Below the pieces are notes generated by a model. That model saw only the letters and a program-made list of their open reading frames with translations, did no database searches and was not told the origin of the DNA. 64,000 nt of DNA from assembly GCA_020635015.1 (NCBI GenBank), contig JACKAP010000002.1, positions 124,001-188,000 of the forward strand, read 5' to 3'. This stretch comes from Calditrichia bacterium (lineage in GTDB: Bacteria; Calditrichota; Calditrichia; RBG-13-44-9; J075). Both the position numbers and the translations under genes were made by a program. Each line of letters opens with the position of its first letter. The stretch's first letter is position 1. Below, one piece after another: positions 1 to 8,733 of the stretch.

Positions 1-1258
1 AAATCCGGATCACATCGCCCTGCGGCCCGAAGCCATGGGGAAAATTATCGGGATTGCCCACCTTAGGATCACTGCGCTGCGCCCCCGCTCCATGCACATC
101 CATCAAGATATAATTTCCGGAATTGGGAGGTATTTCCATGAAACCCAGCGCCTCGCCAAACGCCAAATATACGGCTTTGGTATGCATCACCTGAGGCGGG
201 CCGTCGCCGTGGGTCGTGCTGGCCCAATAAAACGGATAATTGGTATTTCCACCTTCGTCGGTAATCGCGGTGACGCTGAAAGCCGGATCGATCGCCGGGG
301 AATTGCTGGTCTGCGGCGACCGGGAATAATCGACAATGCTCTGCAATTCTTTGGCATTGGGCAGGCGCCAATCGTTATGCCCCAGGTAGTTTTCCTGATT
401 TTTTTGCTGCACCCAGGCCAGCGCTTCCGGCCAGTTCAGGCCCGTCCCACAATCATCTTTGCCCCACATCAGGCCGGTCGCCTGATCGGTAACCGTTCCG
501 TCGCCATTGTCGATAAAATGGTTGATTCCATAACTGCTGTTGCTGCGCACCAACCGCACCTCAAAGGTCTTTTCCGTTCCCCCGGGCATGGTGGTACCAT
601 ACCCTTTGATTCTCCCATCGGCAAAGTTGACCCCGAAGACGGTAAAATCACCGCTCATAGTGGTGCCGACGTAATCGGTGGCGGAAATATATTGAGCATC
701 GATAAAACGCTCTCCACTGGTTTCATCCCCGTAACGAAATTCAAACATACCGGTATCGATGAAAGGGGTGGATGTACTGGCGCTGGTGCCGGTTACGCCC
801 CGAAAGTCGATCAACGAATAGAGCTCTTTAATGGTGGGCAGCCGCCAGTCGTTGTAACCGGCCAGCGTAACGGTATCGGCGGCGGCATGGGCCTGATCAT
901 AGGTGAATTTATCATCCATAAGATTTTGCTGCCACATCAGGCCGGTGTTCAGATCCGTCACCGTACCGTCGCCGTTATCCTGGTAATCCGGCTGAACACC
1001 CTGAGTTTGCGCATCCTGTCCATAAAATGGCGCTCCCGGCTGGGGAAAGGGAATCACCTGGAGTGTATCAAAGCACTGACTCTGGCCGGTATCGATCACC
1101 GGATAAGTCTGACCGAATGCCGGAAAACTGATGCTGCAGAAAAAAAACACCTGGCATGCGGCTGCCAGCATAATCATTCGCCTAAGCTCTGCCCGGACTG
1201 GCATCATATTATGTGAAACAGACCGTATCCAATTCAGGTTCATTTCTTGGTAAATCAC
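1..1258 (-). CDS. Secreted DUF1566 (Lcl C-terminal) protein, 3' end cut by window edge
   Basis: The minus strand is open from a GTG at 1258 to the left edge, where the gene is truncated. After a hydrophobic signal-like segment near residues 25-45 come two copies of the DUF1566/Lcl module. Each begins with an NGDGTVTD block followed by TGLMW, and each ends with NDWRLPTIKEL or NDWRLPNAKEL, the hallmark of the family. Members are mostly secreted or surface proteins of unknown role. The GTG is preferred because AAGGAG sits about 6 nt upstream. An in-frame ATG at 1243 is the alternative but would leave the ribosome site about 20 nt away. The gene is divergent from the Omp85 gene at 1520. Family assignment is firm; function is not. 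Confidence 0.8.
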   Translation of the reverse strand, partial: MIYQEMNLNWIRSVSHNMMPVRAELRRMIMLAAACQVFFFCSISFPAFGQTYPVIDTGQSQCFDTLQVIPFPQPGAPFYGQDAQTQGVQPDYQDNGDGTVTDLNTGLMWQQNLMDDKFTYDQAHAAADTVTLAGYNDWRLPTIKELYSLIDFRGVTGTSASTSTPFIDTGMFEFRYGDETSGERFIDAQYISATDYVGTTMSGDFTVFGVNFADGRIKGYGTTMPGGTEKTFEVRLVRSNSSYGINHFIDNGDGTVTDQATGLMWGKDDCGTGLNWPEALAWVQQKNQENYLGHNDWRLPNAKELQSIVDYSRSPQTSNSPAIDPAFSVTAITDEGGNTNYPFYWASTTHGDGPPQVMHTKAVYLAFGEALGFMEIPPNSGNYILMDVHGAGAQRSDPKVGNPDNFPHGFGPQGDVIRI

Positions 1259-1519
1259 TTTAGCTCCTTTCCGATTTTCGGTGAAACCAAATGGGCGGCA
1301 TCTTTGCCCCGCCGAACTTTAGCGTCAGCCCTCTCATCTGATTTGACACGCTCCCGCCTAAAAACTTGCAGGCTCAATAATTCCGCCATCACCGAAAAAT
1401 AGTTGAAACCGGCTTGTAAAATCGGTAGATTTGTCTTTATTTGTCCACAAGCCTCATTTGGCTAAGTCAATGCGGCGCTGATCCGGTCATAACTCCAATG
1501 CTTCAGTCGGAATAATATC
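1259..1519. other. Divergent intergenic region
   Basis: The 261 bp between two divergent envelope genes must hold both promoters. No confident -35/-10 pair, operator or structured RNA could be picked out by eye. Confidence 0.4.
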
Positions 1520-2923
1520 ATGAGCTACCGAAAACCGAACCTGTTACCTTTCGCATGCATTCTTCTGTTCGTCATCCTGGCCGGCCCCTCCCGCCCGGCA
1601 GCCGCTCAGGAAATGATGCCGGACAGTACGGCTGCAGACAGCCTGGCGGCCGGCGATTACTCCTACCGGAGCATTCGCGGCTTCGAGCGGAACGAGCATA
1701 AAACCGGCCGCGCTTTCCTGAAAACCGTCAACGCCCTCCTGTGGCCCCCCCGCGCCCTGATCGACCTCACCCTCACCTCCGCCGGCTTCAGCGCGGTGCT
1801 GATCGATGAGAAGAAGATCATCAAAAAATTTGAAGATATCTTCTACCTCTATGACCACAAATTCGGCTGGTTTCCGGTGCTGAACATCGTCACCGGCAAT
1901 CCCCGGGGCGTGGGGCTGAGTTTTTTCTACCGGGAAAAATATTTTGGCGCCGGGATCAAGGGTGCTTATAACAATACCGACATCTGGGGCATCAAGGGCG
2001 AATTGAGCCATGTGTTCTTCAGAAACCGCTATTTCTGGAACCTGGAGTTGATTGGGCGATTGCAGAATGACGACAATTTCCGCTTTTACGGGATCGGCGC
2101 CGATCCGCAGAACGATCCGCGTTCGCACTTCCGCCCGGAAAGCAGCAGCGATTATGGGATATATTCCCAGCGGCGGGCGCTGATCAATTTGAACCTCGGG
2201 GTGCGCCCCTCCGGCAACTGGGAATTTTTCTTCTCCAGCTTTTACCAGAAGCGCACCGTGCGCAATCCTTCTGCTGCTCATGCCGCCAATATCGACAATA
2301 TTTTTCTATCCGACAGCCTGCCCGGCGCTCAGATCAAAAGCAAAAAATTTTATAACGAACTCTCCTTCCGCTTCGACAACCGGCCGAATCTTTCCATCAT
2401 CTCTCCGGGCACCCGCTTCGAAGCTTATCTCGGCTATTCGGTGGGTTTCAAAAACGACAACGAACAGTTGCTGCGCAGCGGTTTCGATTTTTCCACCTAC
2501 ATTCCCGTGCTCCGCCGCAACCGGGTCATCATTCCGCGAATTGTCTTCGACATGGTGGAAGACCTGCGCGAGGGTGAACAGATTGCCTTCGTGGAGTATC
2601 CCCGCCATATTTCTTTCCGCGGGGTCAACGACAAGACCCTGCTGCGCAGCGACAACTACATGCTGGTGCCTTCACTGGAGTATCAATGGCCGCTGACCTA
2701 TCATATCAGCGCCCATTTATTTGCCGACTACCTGATGGTTTCGGATACCCCCCTGGGGTTCGAAACCACGAATGCCCCCTGGGCAGTGGGCTTCGGCATG
2801 GCGGCCCACACCCGCTTCAGCGAGTTGATGCGCATGAATATCGCTTATGGCTCGGAGGGCATCTTCCTGAAATTCAGCTTCGGCCTTTCTTTTTTGTATA
2901 AAGATCGGTCGGATTGGAAGTAA
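1520..2923 (+). CDS. BamA/TamA-like Omp85 outer-membrane beta-barrel
   Basis: The 467-residue protein starts with a signal peptide (hydrophobic residues 8-25, ending near PAAAQ). There is no room for several POTRA domains, only a linker to about residue 110. The rest alternates short hydrophobic strands with polar turns, as in Omp85 barrels. The late segment around FVEYPRHISFRGVNDKTLLRSD resembles the conserved barrel region that precedes the last strands, and the final residues are aromatic-rich. It therefore looks like a barrel-dominated surface antigen rather than full BamA. It could act in outer-membrane export or assembly of a partner, possibly the lipoprotein encoded next at 3070, but that link is inferred from adjacency only. 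Confidence 0.75.
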   Translation: MSYRKPNLLPFACILLFVILAGPSRPAAAQEMMPDSTAADSLAAGDYSYRSIRGFERNEHKTGRAFLKTVNALLWPPRALIDLTLTSAGFSAVLIDEKKIIKKFEDIFYLYDHKFGWFPVLNIVTGNPRGVGLSFFYREKYFGAGIKGAYNNTDIWGIKGELSHVFFRNRYFWNLELIGRLQNDDNFRFYGIGADPQNDPRSHFRPESSSDYGIYSQRRALINLNLGVRPSGNWEFFFSSFYQKRTVRNPSAAHAANIDNIFLSDSLPGAQIKSKKFYNELSFRFDNRPNLSIISPGTRFEAYLGYSVGFKNDNEQLLRSGFDFSTYIPVLRRNRVIIPRIVFDMVEDLREGEQIAFVEYPRHISFRGVNDKTLLRSDNYMLVPSLEYQWPLTYHISAHLFADYLMVSDTPLGFETTNAPWAVGFGMAAHTRFSELMRMNIAYGSEGIFLKFSFGLSFLYKDRSDWK

Positions 2924-2959
2924 AAATATTTCGATGAAGTTTGACAGTTTAATGTTTGT

Positions 2960-3037
2960 GGTTATTGGTCATTCGTTATTGGTGGTTGGCTTTTGGTCAA
3001 AGCATATTTTGCCAATAACCAATTGCCAATAACCAAC
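2960..3037. repeat. Inverted repeat, CCAATAACC family, copy 1
   Basis: The left arm (2960-2999) reads as repeats of GGTTATTGG/GGTTGGC. The right arm (3008-3037) reads GCCAATAACC twice. Together they can form an imperfect hairpin between the Omp85 and lipoprotein genes. Related copies lie at 38309-38370 and 46295-46362. Confidence 0.75.
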
Positions 3038-3069
3038 AAATCAACCGGTCGCCCGGAGGCAGCACAAGA

Positions 3070-4737
3070 ATGAAACGCTTTCGAATTTTCCTGTATAACC
3101 TGACACGGTTTTTACCAATCTTTGCACCTTCCCTCCGGGTTGGGTTGGCTGCCGCGTTTTTTCTGAGCGGCTGCGCCAGTAACACCTTCCGCTTCGCCGA
3201 TGCGCCGCCGGTATGGGAGATCCACGACCGCCGGCCGATCCCGATGCCGCAGTCGACTAAATACATCCGGATGGACTATTACTACAAAGTGCTGGTGCGG
3301 CGGCCGGCGGTGAGCATGCTCGACTGCGCGCCGGTGGGACGTTCGAAGGATGTGAATTCGTTCGACCATGTCCCCGCCTCCAGCTGGTATACTCCCCGGC
3401 TGGGATACCAGGCGATCTCGCCGGAGGAGTTGCTCCGGGCCTCCAGCGAAGTCGGCCCACCCAAGCCGCCGGTGCGGGTGGTGCGGGCCAAGCATCTCGG
3501 CACCAATCCGGGATTTATCATCGCCGACAGCCGCGACCGCCTCTACCTGATCAAGTTCGATCCTCCGGAATATCCTGCGGTGGAAACCACCACCGCCCTG
3601 ATCGTCAACCGCCTCTTCTGGGGGTTCGGGTTTAATGTTCCGGAAGACCATCCATTTTATTTCACCAGCAACGAGGTGCCGGTAGATCCCACGGCCAGCG
3701 ACATCAACGACGAGCAGGTCAAGCTGGTATTCAGCTCGGTGGCGCCGCCGCAGGACGGGCTCTACCGCGCCACCGCCAGCCTGCTGCTGGACGGCATCTA
3801 CCTGGGCCCGATCAATGATACCGGGGTGCGCAAAGATGATCCCAACGACCGCTTTCCCCACGAGGACCGCCGGGTGCTGCGAGCGCTGAAGGTTTTCGGC
3901 GCCTTCACCAATCAGACCGATATCCGCATCGACAATTCGCTCGACGTTTACATTGGCGAGGATGGCGAAGGTTACGTGGAACACTACCTGCTCGATTTTG
4001 GAGAAGCCTTCGGCGGGCATGGCGCCAAGCATGCGCGCTTATGGGACGGTTACACCCATATTTTCAGTTTTGGCGAGATGTTGGGCAACCTGCCCACCCT
4101 TGGCTTGCGTTCTCATCCCTGGGAGCATATCCGTCCCACCCCCTGGAAGTCCGTGGCGGCATTTGAGGCGCAGTATTTCGATCCGCTGAGCTGGAAGGAG
4201 ACCTACCCCTTCGAACCGATCCAGCGCGCCCGGGATGATGACAATTACTGGGCGGCGAAAATTATCGCTGCCATTGAGCGGGAACACCTGGAGAGGCTGG
4301 TCAGTGCCGCCAACTATCCCGAGCCAGGTGCCGGGGAATACATTATCGAAACCTTGCTGCAGCGGCGGCAGAAGATCATCAACAGCTATTTCGAGCTTGT
4401 TTCGCCCCTGGAATATGTCGCGCTGGAAAATCACCGCCTGGAACTGAAGGATTACGGAAAAATTTATCTCACCCCCCTCCCCCGGCAAACCCGTTACGAA
4501 GTGCGTTTTTATGATGACGGCAACCGGGAAATCGCTGAACCGCGCTGGATTGAGGGAGATACCTCCGAAGCGGAATTGGCGATTGAGCTGAGTGCGCAAT
4601 TGCTGCGCCAGGCCGACGATTACCTGCGCCTGGAGATCCGGGTCTGGCGAGGCGACGTGCCCGCTCCGCGACCCGCCGCCTTTCATATCCGGGCAGACAA
4701 GGGTAATGCGCCACGAGTGGTGGGGATTGTGCATTGA
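3070..4737 (+). CDS. Large lipoprotein with possible atypical-kinase fold
   Basis: The 555-residue protein has an N-terminal hydrophobic segment and a lipobox (FLSGC, Cys35), so it is probably membrane-anchored outside the cytoplasm. The middle has features that could be a degenerate kinase-like core: an IADSRDRLYLIKFD strand pair with Lys162, Glu172 in the next helix, TDIRIDN (Asp284, Asp288, Asn289), and LLDFGEAFG with Asp309. These would correspond to the ATP-binding lysine, the helix-C glutamate, a catalytic loop and a DFG motif. This reading is inference from motif order; the family was not recognised. The C-terminal about 100 residues look like a beta-sandwich. A GGAGG site precedes the ATG. 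It follows the Omp85 gene in the same direction. Confidence 0.65.
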   Translation: MKRFRIFLYNLTRFLPIFAPSLRVGLAAAFFLSGCASNTFRFADAPPVWEIHDRRPIPMPQSTKYIRMDYYYKVLVRRPAVSMLDCAPVGRSKDVNSFDHVPASSWYTPRLGYQAISPEELLRASSEVGPPKPPVRVVRAKHLGTNPGFIIADSRDRLYLIKFDPPEYPAVETTTALIVNRLFWGFGFNVPEDHPFYFTSNEVPVDPTASDINDEQVKLVFSSVAPPQDGLYRATASLLLDGIYLGPINDTGVRKDDPNDRFPHEDRRVLRALKVFGAFTNQTDIRIDNSLDVYIGEDGEGYVEHYLLDFGEAFGGHGAKHARLWDGYTHIFSFGEMLGNLPTLGLRSHPWEHIRPTPWKSVAAFEAQYFDPLSWKETYPFEPIQRARDDDNYWAAKIIAAIEREHLERLVSAANYPEPGAGEYIIETLLQRRQKIINSYFELVSPLEYVALENHRLELKDYGKIYLTPLPRQTRYEVRFYDDGNREIAEPRWIEGDTSEAELAIELSAQLLRQADDYLRLEIRVWRGDVPAPRPAAFHIRADKGNAPRVVGIVH

Positions 4738-4745
4738 GTATGGCA

Positions 4746-4925
4746 AGGATAAAGGTTAAAGGATAAAGGATAAAGGATTAGGGATTAAGGATTAAGTTGT
4801 AAGAAATATAGATGCTGGATGTGGCTTGCGGCGTTAACTGGTGTAGTCATTGCGAGCCGCGTGTTTTGCGGCGCGGCAATCTCAATCTTTATCCTTTATC
4901 CTTTAACCTTTATCCTTTAACCTTT
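4746..4925. repeat. Inverted repeat of AAAGGATA words enclosing a REP-like palindrome
   Basis: The left arm (4746-4795) is a run of AAAGGATAAAGG/GGATTAAGG words. The right arm (4888-4925) is the complementary ATCCTTTATCCTTTAACC run. Between them lie GATGCTGGATG (4811-4821) and a GTCATTGCGAG...GGCAATCTC palindromic unit at 4846-4883, which resembles dispersed REP-type elements of many bacteria. A related composite is at 19485-19650. Confidence 0.75.
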
Positions 4926-4943
4926 AAAAACAAAGAGGTGATC

Positions 4944-5465
4944 ATGTCGCAACAACTTTTCAGACTTTGGCTCGCTGCCATCCTCATGGCACTGCTGGCC
5001 GGCTGCTCGCCGGTGTCGGTGAAATATGATTATGATCCGGGAGCGGCGTTCGGCAGTTACAAAACCTATTCCTGGATCAAACAGCGCATCCATGAAACCG
5101 ATGCCCCGGCCGGCAAGGGGTCGCAAATGGTGCAATTGGTGCAGCAAGCAGTCGACCGTGAACTGGCGGCCAAAGGTTTTGAACGCACCGAATCACCGGT
5201 AAGCGATTTCAAACTGGCCTTTCACACCGGGGTACAGGACAAGATTGATGTCAATCTCTATGGTTACGGGTACTGGCGCCGCCATGCCGAGGTCCGCCGT
5301 TATAAAGAGGGCACCCTGGTGCTCGACGTGGTGGACAGCGGCCAAAATCAACTGGTCTGGCGCGGCTGGGGCACCAGCGTGCTGGGCGATCCTTCCCGGA
5401 TGGCAGAGAAGATTGATCAGGCGGTGAATAAGATCCTGGAAAAATTTCCTCCTAAAACGCAATAG
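4944..5465 (+). CDS. DUF4136 lipoprotein
   Basis: The protein has 173 residues from an ATG at 4944, which has AGAGGTG just upstream. A longer upstream frame exists but runs through repeat DNA and is rejected. The signal peptide ends in a lipobox (LLAGC). The mature part matches the DUF4136 pattern: VKYDYDPGAAFGSYKTYSW near the start, then QAVDRELAAKGFE, and GTLVLDVVD followed by LVWRGWG near the end. Members are small periplasmic or outer-membrane lipoproteins of unknown role. It ends 9 bp before the patatin gene and is probably cotranscribed with it. Confidence 0.85.
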   Translation: MSQQLFRLWLAAILMALLAGCSPVSVKYDYDPGAAFGSYKTYSWIKQRIHETDAPAGKGSQMVQLVQQAVDRELAAKGFERTESPVSDFKLAFHTGVQDKIDVNLYGYGYWRRHAEVRRYKEGTLVLDVVDSGQNQLVWRGWGTSVLGDPSRMAEKIDQAVNKILEKFPPKTQ

Positions 5466-5474
5466 TCTGGTGCC

Positions 5475-7642
5475 GTGCGAAGAATATCTCTTTTCATCAT
5501 CATGCTCCTCTTGACGGGGAGTGTACTCCGCTCCCAGGAACGTCCCAAACTGGGCCTCACCCTCAGCGGGGGCGGGGCCAAAGGATTTGCCCATATCGGG
5601 GTGCTGAAGGTGCTGGAGGAGCTCAATCTGCCGATCGATTACATCAGCGGCACCAGCATGGGCAGCGTGATCGGGGGACTTTACGCGATCGGCTACCGCG
5701 CGGCGGATTTGGAAGCGCTGGCCCTGCGCATTGACTGGGATGATATGTTCAGCGACCGCAGCGAGCGGCGCTTCCTGGGTATGCCCCAGAAGTACTGGGA
5801 TTCCCGCTACACCTTCACCCTGGAGTTGAAACACCGGCGGGTGAATCTCCCCTCGGGAATCATCGCCGGGCATAAGATCTACAACCTGCTCAACCGCCTC
5901 ACCCTGGCTGCGCAGCCGCAGCAGGATTTTCATAAATTCCCAATCCCCTTCACCTGTATCGCCACCGATATCGTTACCGGGGAGGCGGTGGTGCTGGATC
6001 ACGGCAATATTGCGGAGGCGATCCGGGCCAGCATGGCCATTCCCTCGGTGTTTACCGCCATCCGCATCGACGGGCGGCTGTTGGTCGATGGCGGGCTGGT
6101 GCGCAATTTCCCGGTCGCCGATGTGCGCAAGATGGGCGCAGACCGGGTGATTGGAGTGGATGTCAGCACCACCTTGCTGAAAGAAGACAGGCTCCGCTCT
6201 TTTCTCGACATCATGAACCAGGCCATCAATTTTCAGATCGTCTCCTCCACTGAAGCCCAGCGGGCGCAATGCGATTACCTGCTGCAACCGGATATTGCCG
6301 ACTTCAGCGTGTTCGATTTTGACCGGGTGCCGGAGATTATCGCTGCCGGGGAGAAGGTCGCCCGGGCACATTATGCAGCACTGCAGGCGCTGGCCGACAC
6401 GCTGGCGGCTTACGGGCCGCCCAGCCCCCCGGAGGTGCTTCCACAAATCGACTCCCTTTACATCACCCGGGTGGAAACCCGGGGATTGCGCACCCTGACC
6501 CGATCGCTGGTGATTGCGGAGTTGGGCATCCGGCTGCCCGCCCGGATCACCCTCGATCAACTGGAGCGCGGGATCGAACGCATCTACAGCCTGCAGATGT
6601 TCGACCGGGTCGGTTACAGCATCGAGGACGGCGAGGAGGGCTCGACCCTGCTGATCCGGCTGGCGGAGAAGAGCCCCGACCTCTTTCGCATCGGAATTCA
6701 TTATGACAGTAAGACCGATGCATCGCTGATGATCAATACCACCTTCCGAAATCTCTCCCGCTATGGCTCGATCCTTTCTCTGGATGCCAAGCTGGGGGAG
6801 ATCCCCAGTTTGATGCCCGCTACTACCTGCATCTTGGCTTCCCCCGGGGGATGGGCATGCGATTGCGGGCGAATTACAATGAACGCAATACCGACACTTT
6901 CCAGGACGAAGAGCGGATTGCGCGGATCCGTTTTAATTCCTCGGTGGGGGAAGGATTATGGGGAACCGTTTTTTCCAGCCGTCTGATGATCGGCGCCGGG
7001 GTGCGAGGCGAATATGTGACCGGAGAACCGAGCATCGCTCCACTCGGTTATCCGTCGATCACCGAAAAACTGCTGCTGATTTTTGCGACTCTGACCCTGG
7101 ACACCTACGATAAATCCGTTTACCCCAGTTCAGGCTACTTCCTGCAAATCAGTGCCGAACACAGCGACCGCGACCTGCTCAACAAGCGCGATTTCCAGCG
7201 TTATTACCTCGACGCCCGGGCACTGCTGCCGCTGCACCGCCAGGTGTCTTTCCTGAGCCAACTCTTCCTGGGCAGTTCCGGGGGTGAGGGCCTGCCCCTG
7301 CACTACCAGTTCGCCTTAGGCGGCATGGATAAGCCGATTGCCTACCCGGGGAAACTTTCCTCATTTCTGGGACTGAAGGCCCAGGAGCGTCTGGGGCCCC
7401 ACGCCCAATTTTTGCAATTGGGGTTCCAATATGAATTTCTCAAGAACAAATACGCCCAACTACGCTGGAATGCCGGCAACACCTTTGCAGAGTGGCAACT
7501 CGATCTCAAGCAAAACCGTTTCATCACCGGCTGGGGATTGACGGTGGGAGCCCGCACTTTGCTGGGCCCGGTGGAATTCACCCTGATGAGCGGCAACCGC
7601 CGGGTGTTCTTGAGTCATTTGAATATTGGGTATAAGTTTTAG
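5475..7642 (+). CDS. Patatin-like phospholipase fused to POTRA/Omp85 barrel (one frameshift)
   Basis: Two overlapping frames form one gene of about 722 residues. It starts at a GTG with a signal peptide. The patatin domain shows the oxyanion motif GGGAKGFAHIG, the nucleophile motif GTSMGS and the Asp motif LVDGG, so the Ser-Asp lipase dyad is complete. A POTRA-like segment (IDSLYITRVETRGL onward) and an Omp85 barrel follow. This architecture is that of PlpD-type autotransported phospholipases, in which the barrel anchors or exports the lipase. The frame breaks at a CCCC run (6803-6806); restoring one C joins GEI to PQFDARYYL. A sequencing deletion is the simplest explanation. It follows the DUF4136 gene by 9 bp and precedes the gene at 7652 by 9 bp. 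Confidence 0.85.
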
Positions 7643-7651
7643 GATGAGATA

Positions 7652-8236
7652 ATGCCAGATTCTACCCCAATCGACCACATCGCAGAACTCCGCCGGCGCT
7701 TGCAGCGCGCTTATCGCGGCGGAGAGCATCCGGAGGAGATTCCCTGGTTTCCATTGAAAAAATTCCGCGGGCAGCGGCGGTATTTTCAAAAACTGTCCCG
7801 GGATGCGCAGCAATTGAAACTGGATTTAGCAGAAGACAGCTGGTACCATCTCTGGCACTGGCACCCGGATATGCCGGGGTACAGCAATCTGCGCTACCGT
7901 TTCCTCCGCGCCCACCTGCAGCACCTGTTCCAGGCCTTTGAGAATGTGCTGCACCAGTCGGCTGCCGCACCTCGGGATTTCCAAACCTGGATTTACATCA
8001 ACACTCGTGATTTCTCCCGGAACGCCCTCTATTTCCACATGCCCCCGGCACCGCAGAAGCATTTTCCGATCCGGATTACCGGAGCAGAACCGGCAACCCG
8101 GATTCCCGCATATCTGCTCAATTTTCTGGAGAACACCCCTTATCATTGCATCACCTCTGTGCCGAGCGCCGGCAGGGAATATTTTATATATGCGCCCGGC
8201 CATGGCCTTCCGCTTCACCCTGGCAATCTCCGTTAA
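7652..8236 (+). CDS. Hypothetical protein downstream of patatin fusion
   Basis: The 194-residue protein is not recognised. It has an AGGATGAG site just before the ATG and starts 9 bp after the patatin-Omp85 gene, so it is probably in the same operon. It is soluble-looking, rich in Trp, His, Arg and Tyr, with no signal peptide or transmembrane segment. Features are HLWHWHPDMPGYSNLRYRF near residue 70 and WIYINTRDFSRNALYFHMP near residue 115, followed by IRITGAEPATRIPAYLL. The last about 20 residues are low in obvious structure. Ordinary base composition supports a real gene. Confidence 0.65.
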   Translation: MPDSTPIDHIAELRRRLQRAYRGGEHPEEIPWFPLKKFRGQRRYFQKLSRDAQQLKLDLAEDSWYHLWHWHPDMPGYSNLRYRFLRAHLQHLFQAFENVLHQSAAAPRDFQTWIYINTRDFSRNALYFHMPPAPQKHFPIRITGAEPATRIPAYLLNFLENTPYHCITSVPSAGREYFIYAPGHGLPLHPGNLR

Positions 8237-8318
8237 TATCCTCCGATTACGTCAAAGCGATAAATCGCTTGAGTTTGCGGCATACTTTCGATATTATAGG
8301 GCCAGGAAAATGGAATGA

Positions 8319-8390
8319 GTGTATGGGTTGATGAGTTAATGGGCAAAAACGGACGTGCAAAAATCCATTAACCCATTACCCCATCAACAC
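8319..8390. repeat. Inverted repeat, CCCATTAA family, copy 1
   Basis: The left arm contains ATGGGTTGATGAGTTAATGGG and the right arm contains CCATTAACCCATTACC. They are separated by about 20 bp and can form a hairpin in the gap before the gene at 8431. Confidence 0.7.
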
Positions 8391-8430
8391 GAATTCAATC
8401 GTTAAACTTATTGCGGAATGGAGGGATATT

Positions 8431-8715
8431 ATGGCTGAAACCGTTGAAGAACTGACCATGGATTACGAAGAAGGGGGGATTTTACTGGTAAAAGAGGTCG
8501 ACAAAGCAGTGCTCACCAAGGGTGCCTGGGCAACCCTGATCTTCCGATATCAGAAATGGGATGCGGCAAAAGAGGCGTATGGTCCGGATAATTACATGAT
8601 CCGCCGCTATCGCAAGATCAAGGGTTCGTACATCCCCCAATCGAAATTTAACATCTCCAGCGCCGATCAGGCCCGTAAGATTATCGACATCCTGAGCAGT
8701 TGGACCAGCACGTAA
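8431..8715 (+). CDS. Small conserved-looking hypothetical protein
   Basis: The 94-residue soluble protein has a GGAGGGA site 6 nt before its ATG. It starts acidic (ETVEELTMDYEEGG) and continues with ILLVKEVDKAVLTKGAWATL. The middle is basic and aromatic (RRYRKIKGSYIPQSKF), and a short helix ends the protein (SADQARKIIDILSSW). No family was recognised and no catalytic motif is visible. It is convergent with the AP2-like gene on the other strand, with a gap of only about 18 bp. Confidence 0.7.
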   Translation: MAETVEELTMDYEEGGILLVKEVDKAVLTKGAWATLIFRYQKWDAAKEAYGPDNYMIRRYRKIKGSYIPQSKFNISSADQARKIIDILSSWTST

Positions 8716-8733
8716 CCCTATAATACCGGATTA

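Noticed and set aside
35..1216. Long plus-strand open frame of 393 codons at the left edge
   Set aside because: It is the antisense shadow of the DUF1566 gene, whose minus-strand reading has clear conserved motifs.
5193..6701. 502-codon minus-strand frame over the patatin gene
   Set aside because: Antisense of the patatin domain, which has its full catalytic motifs on the plus strand.
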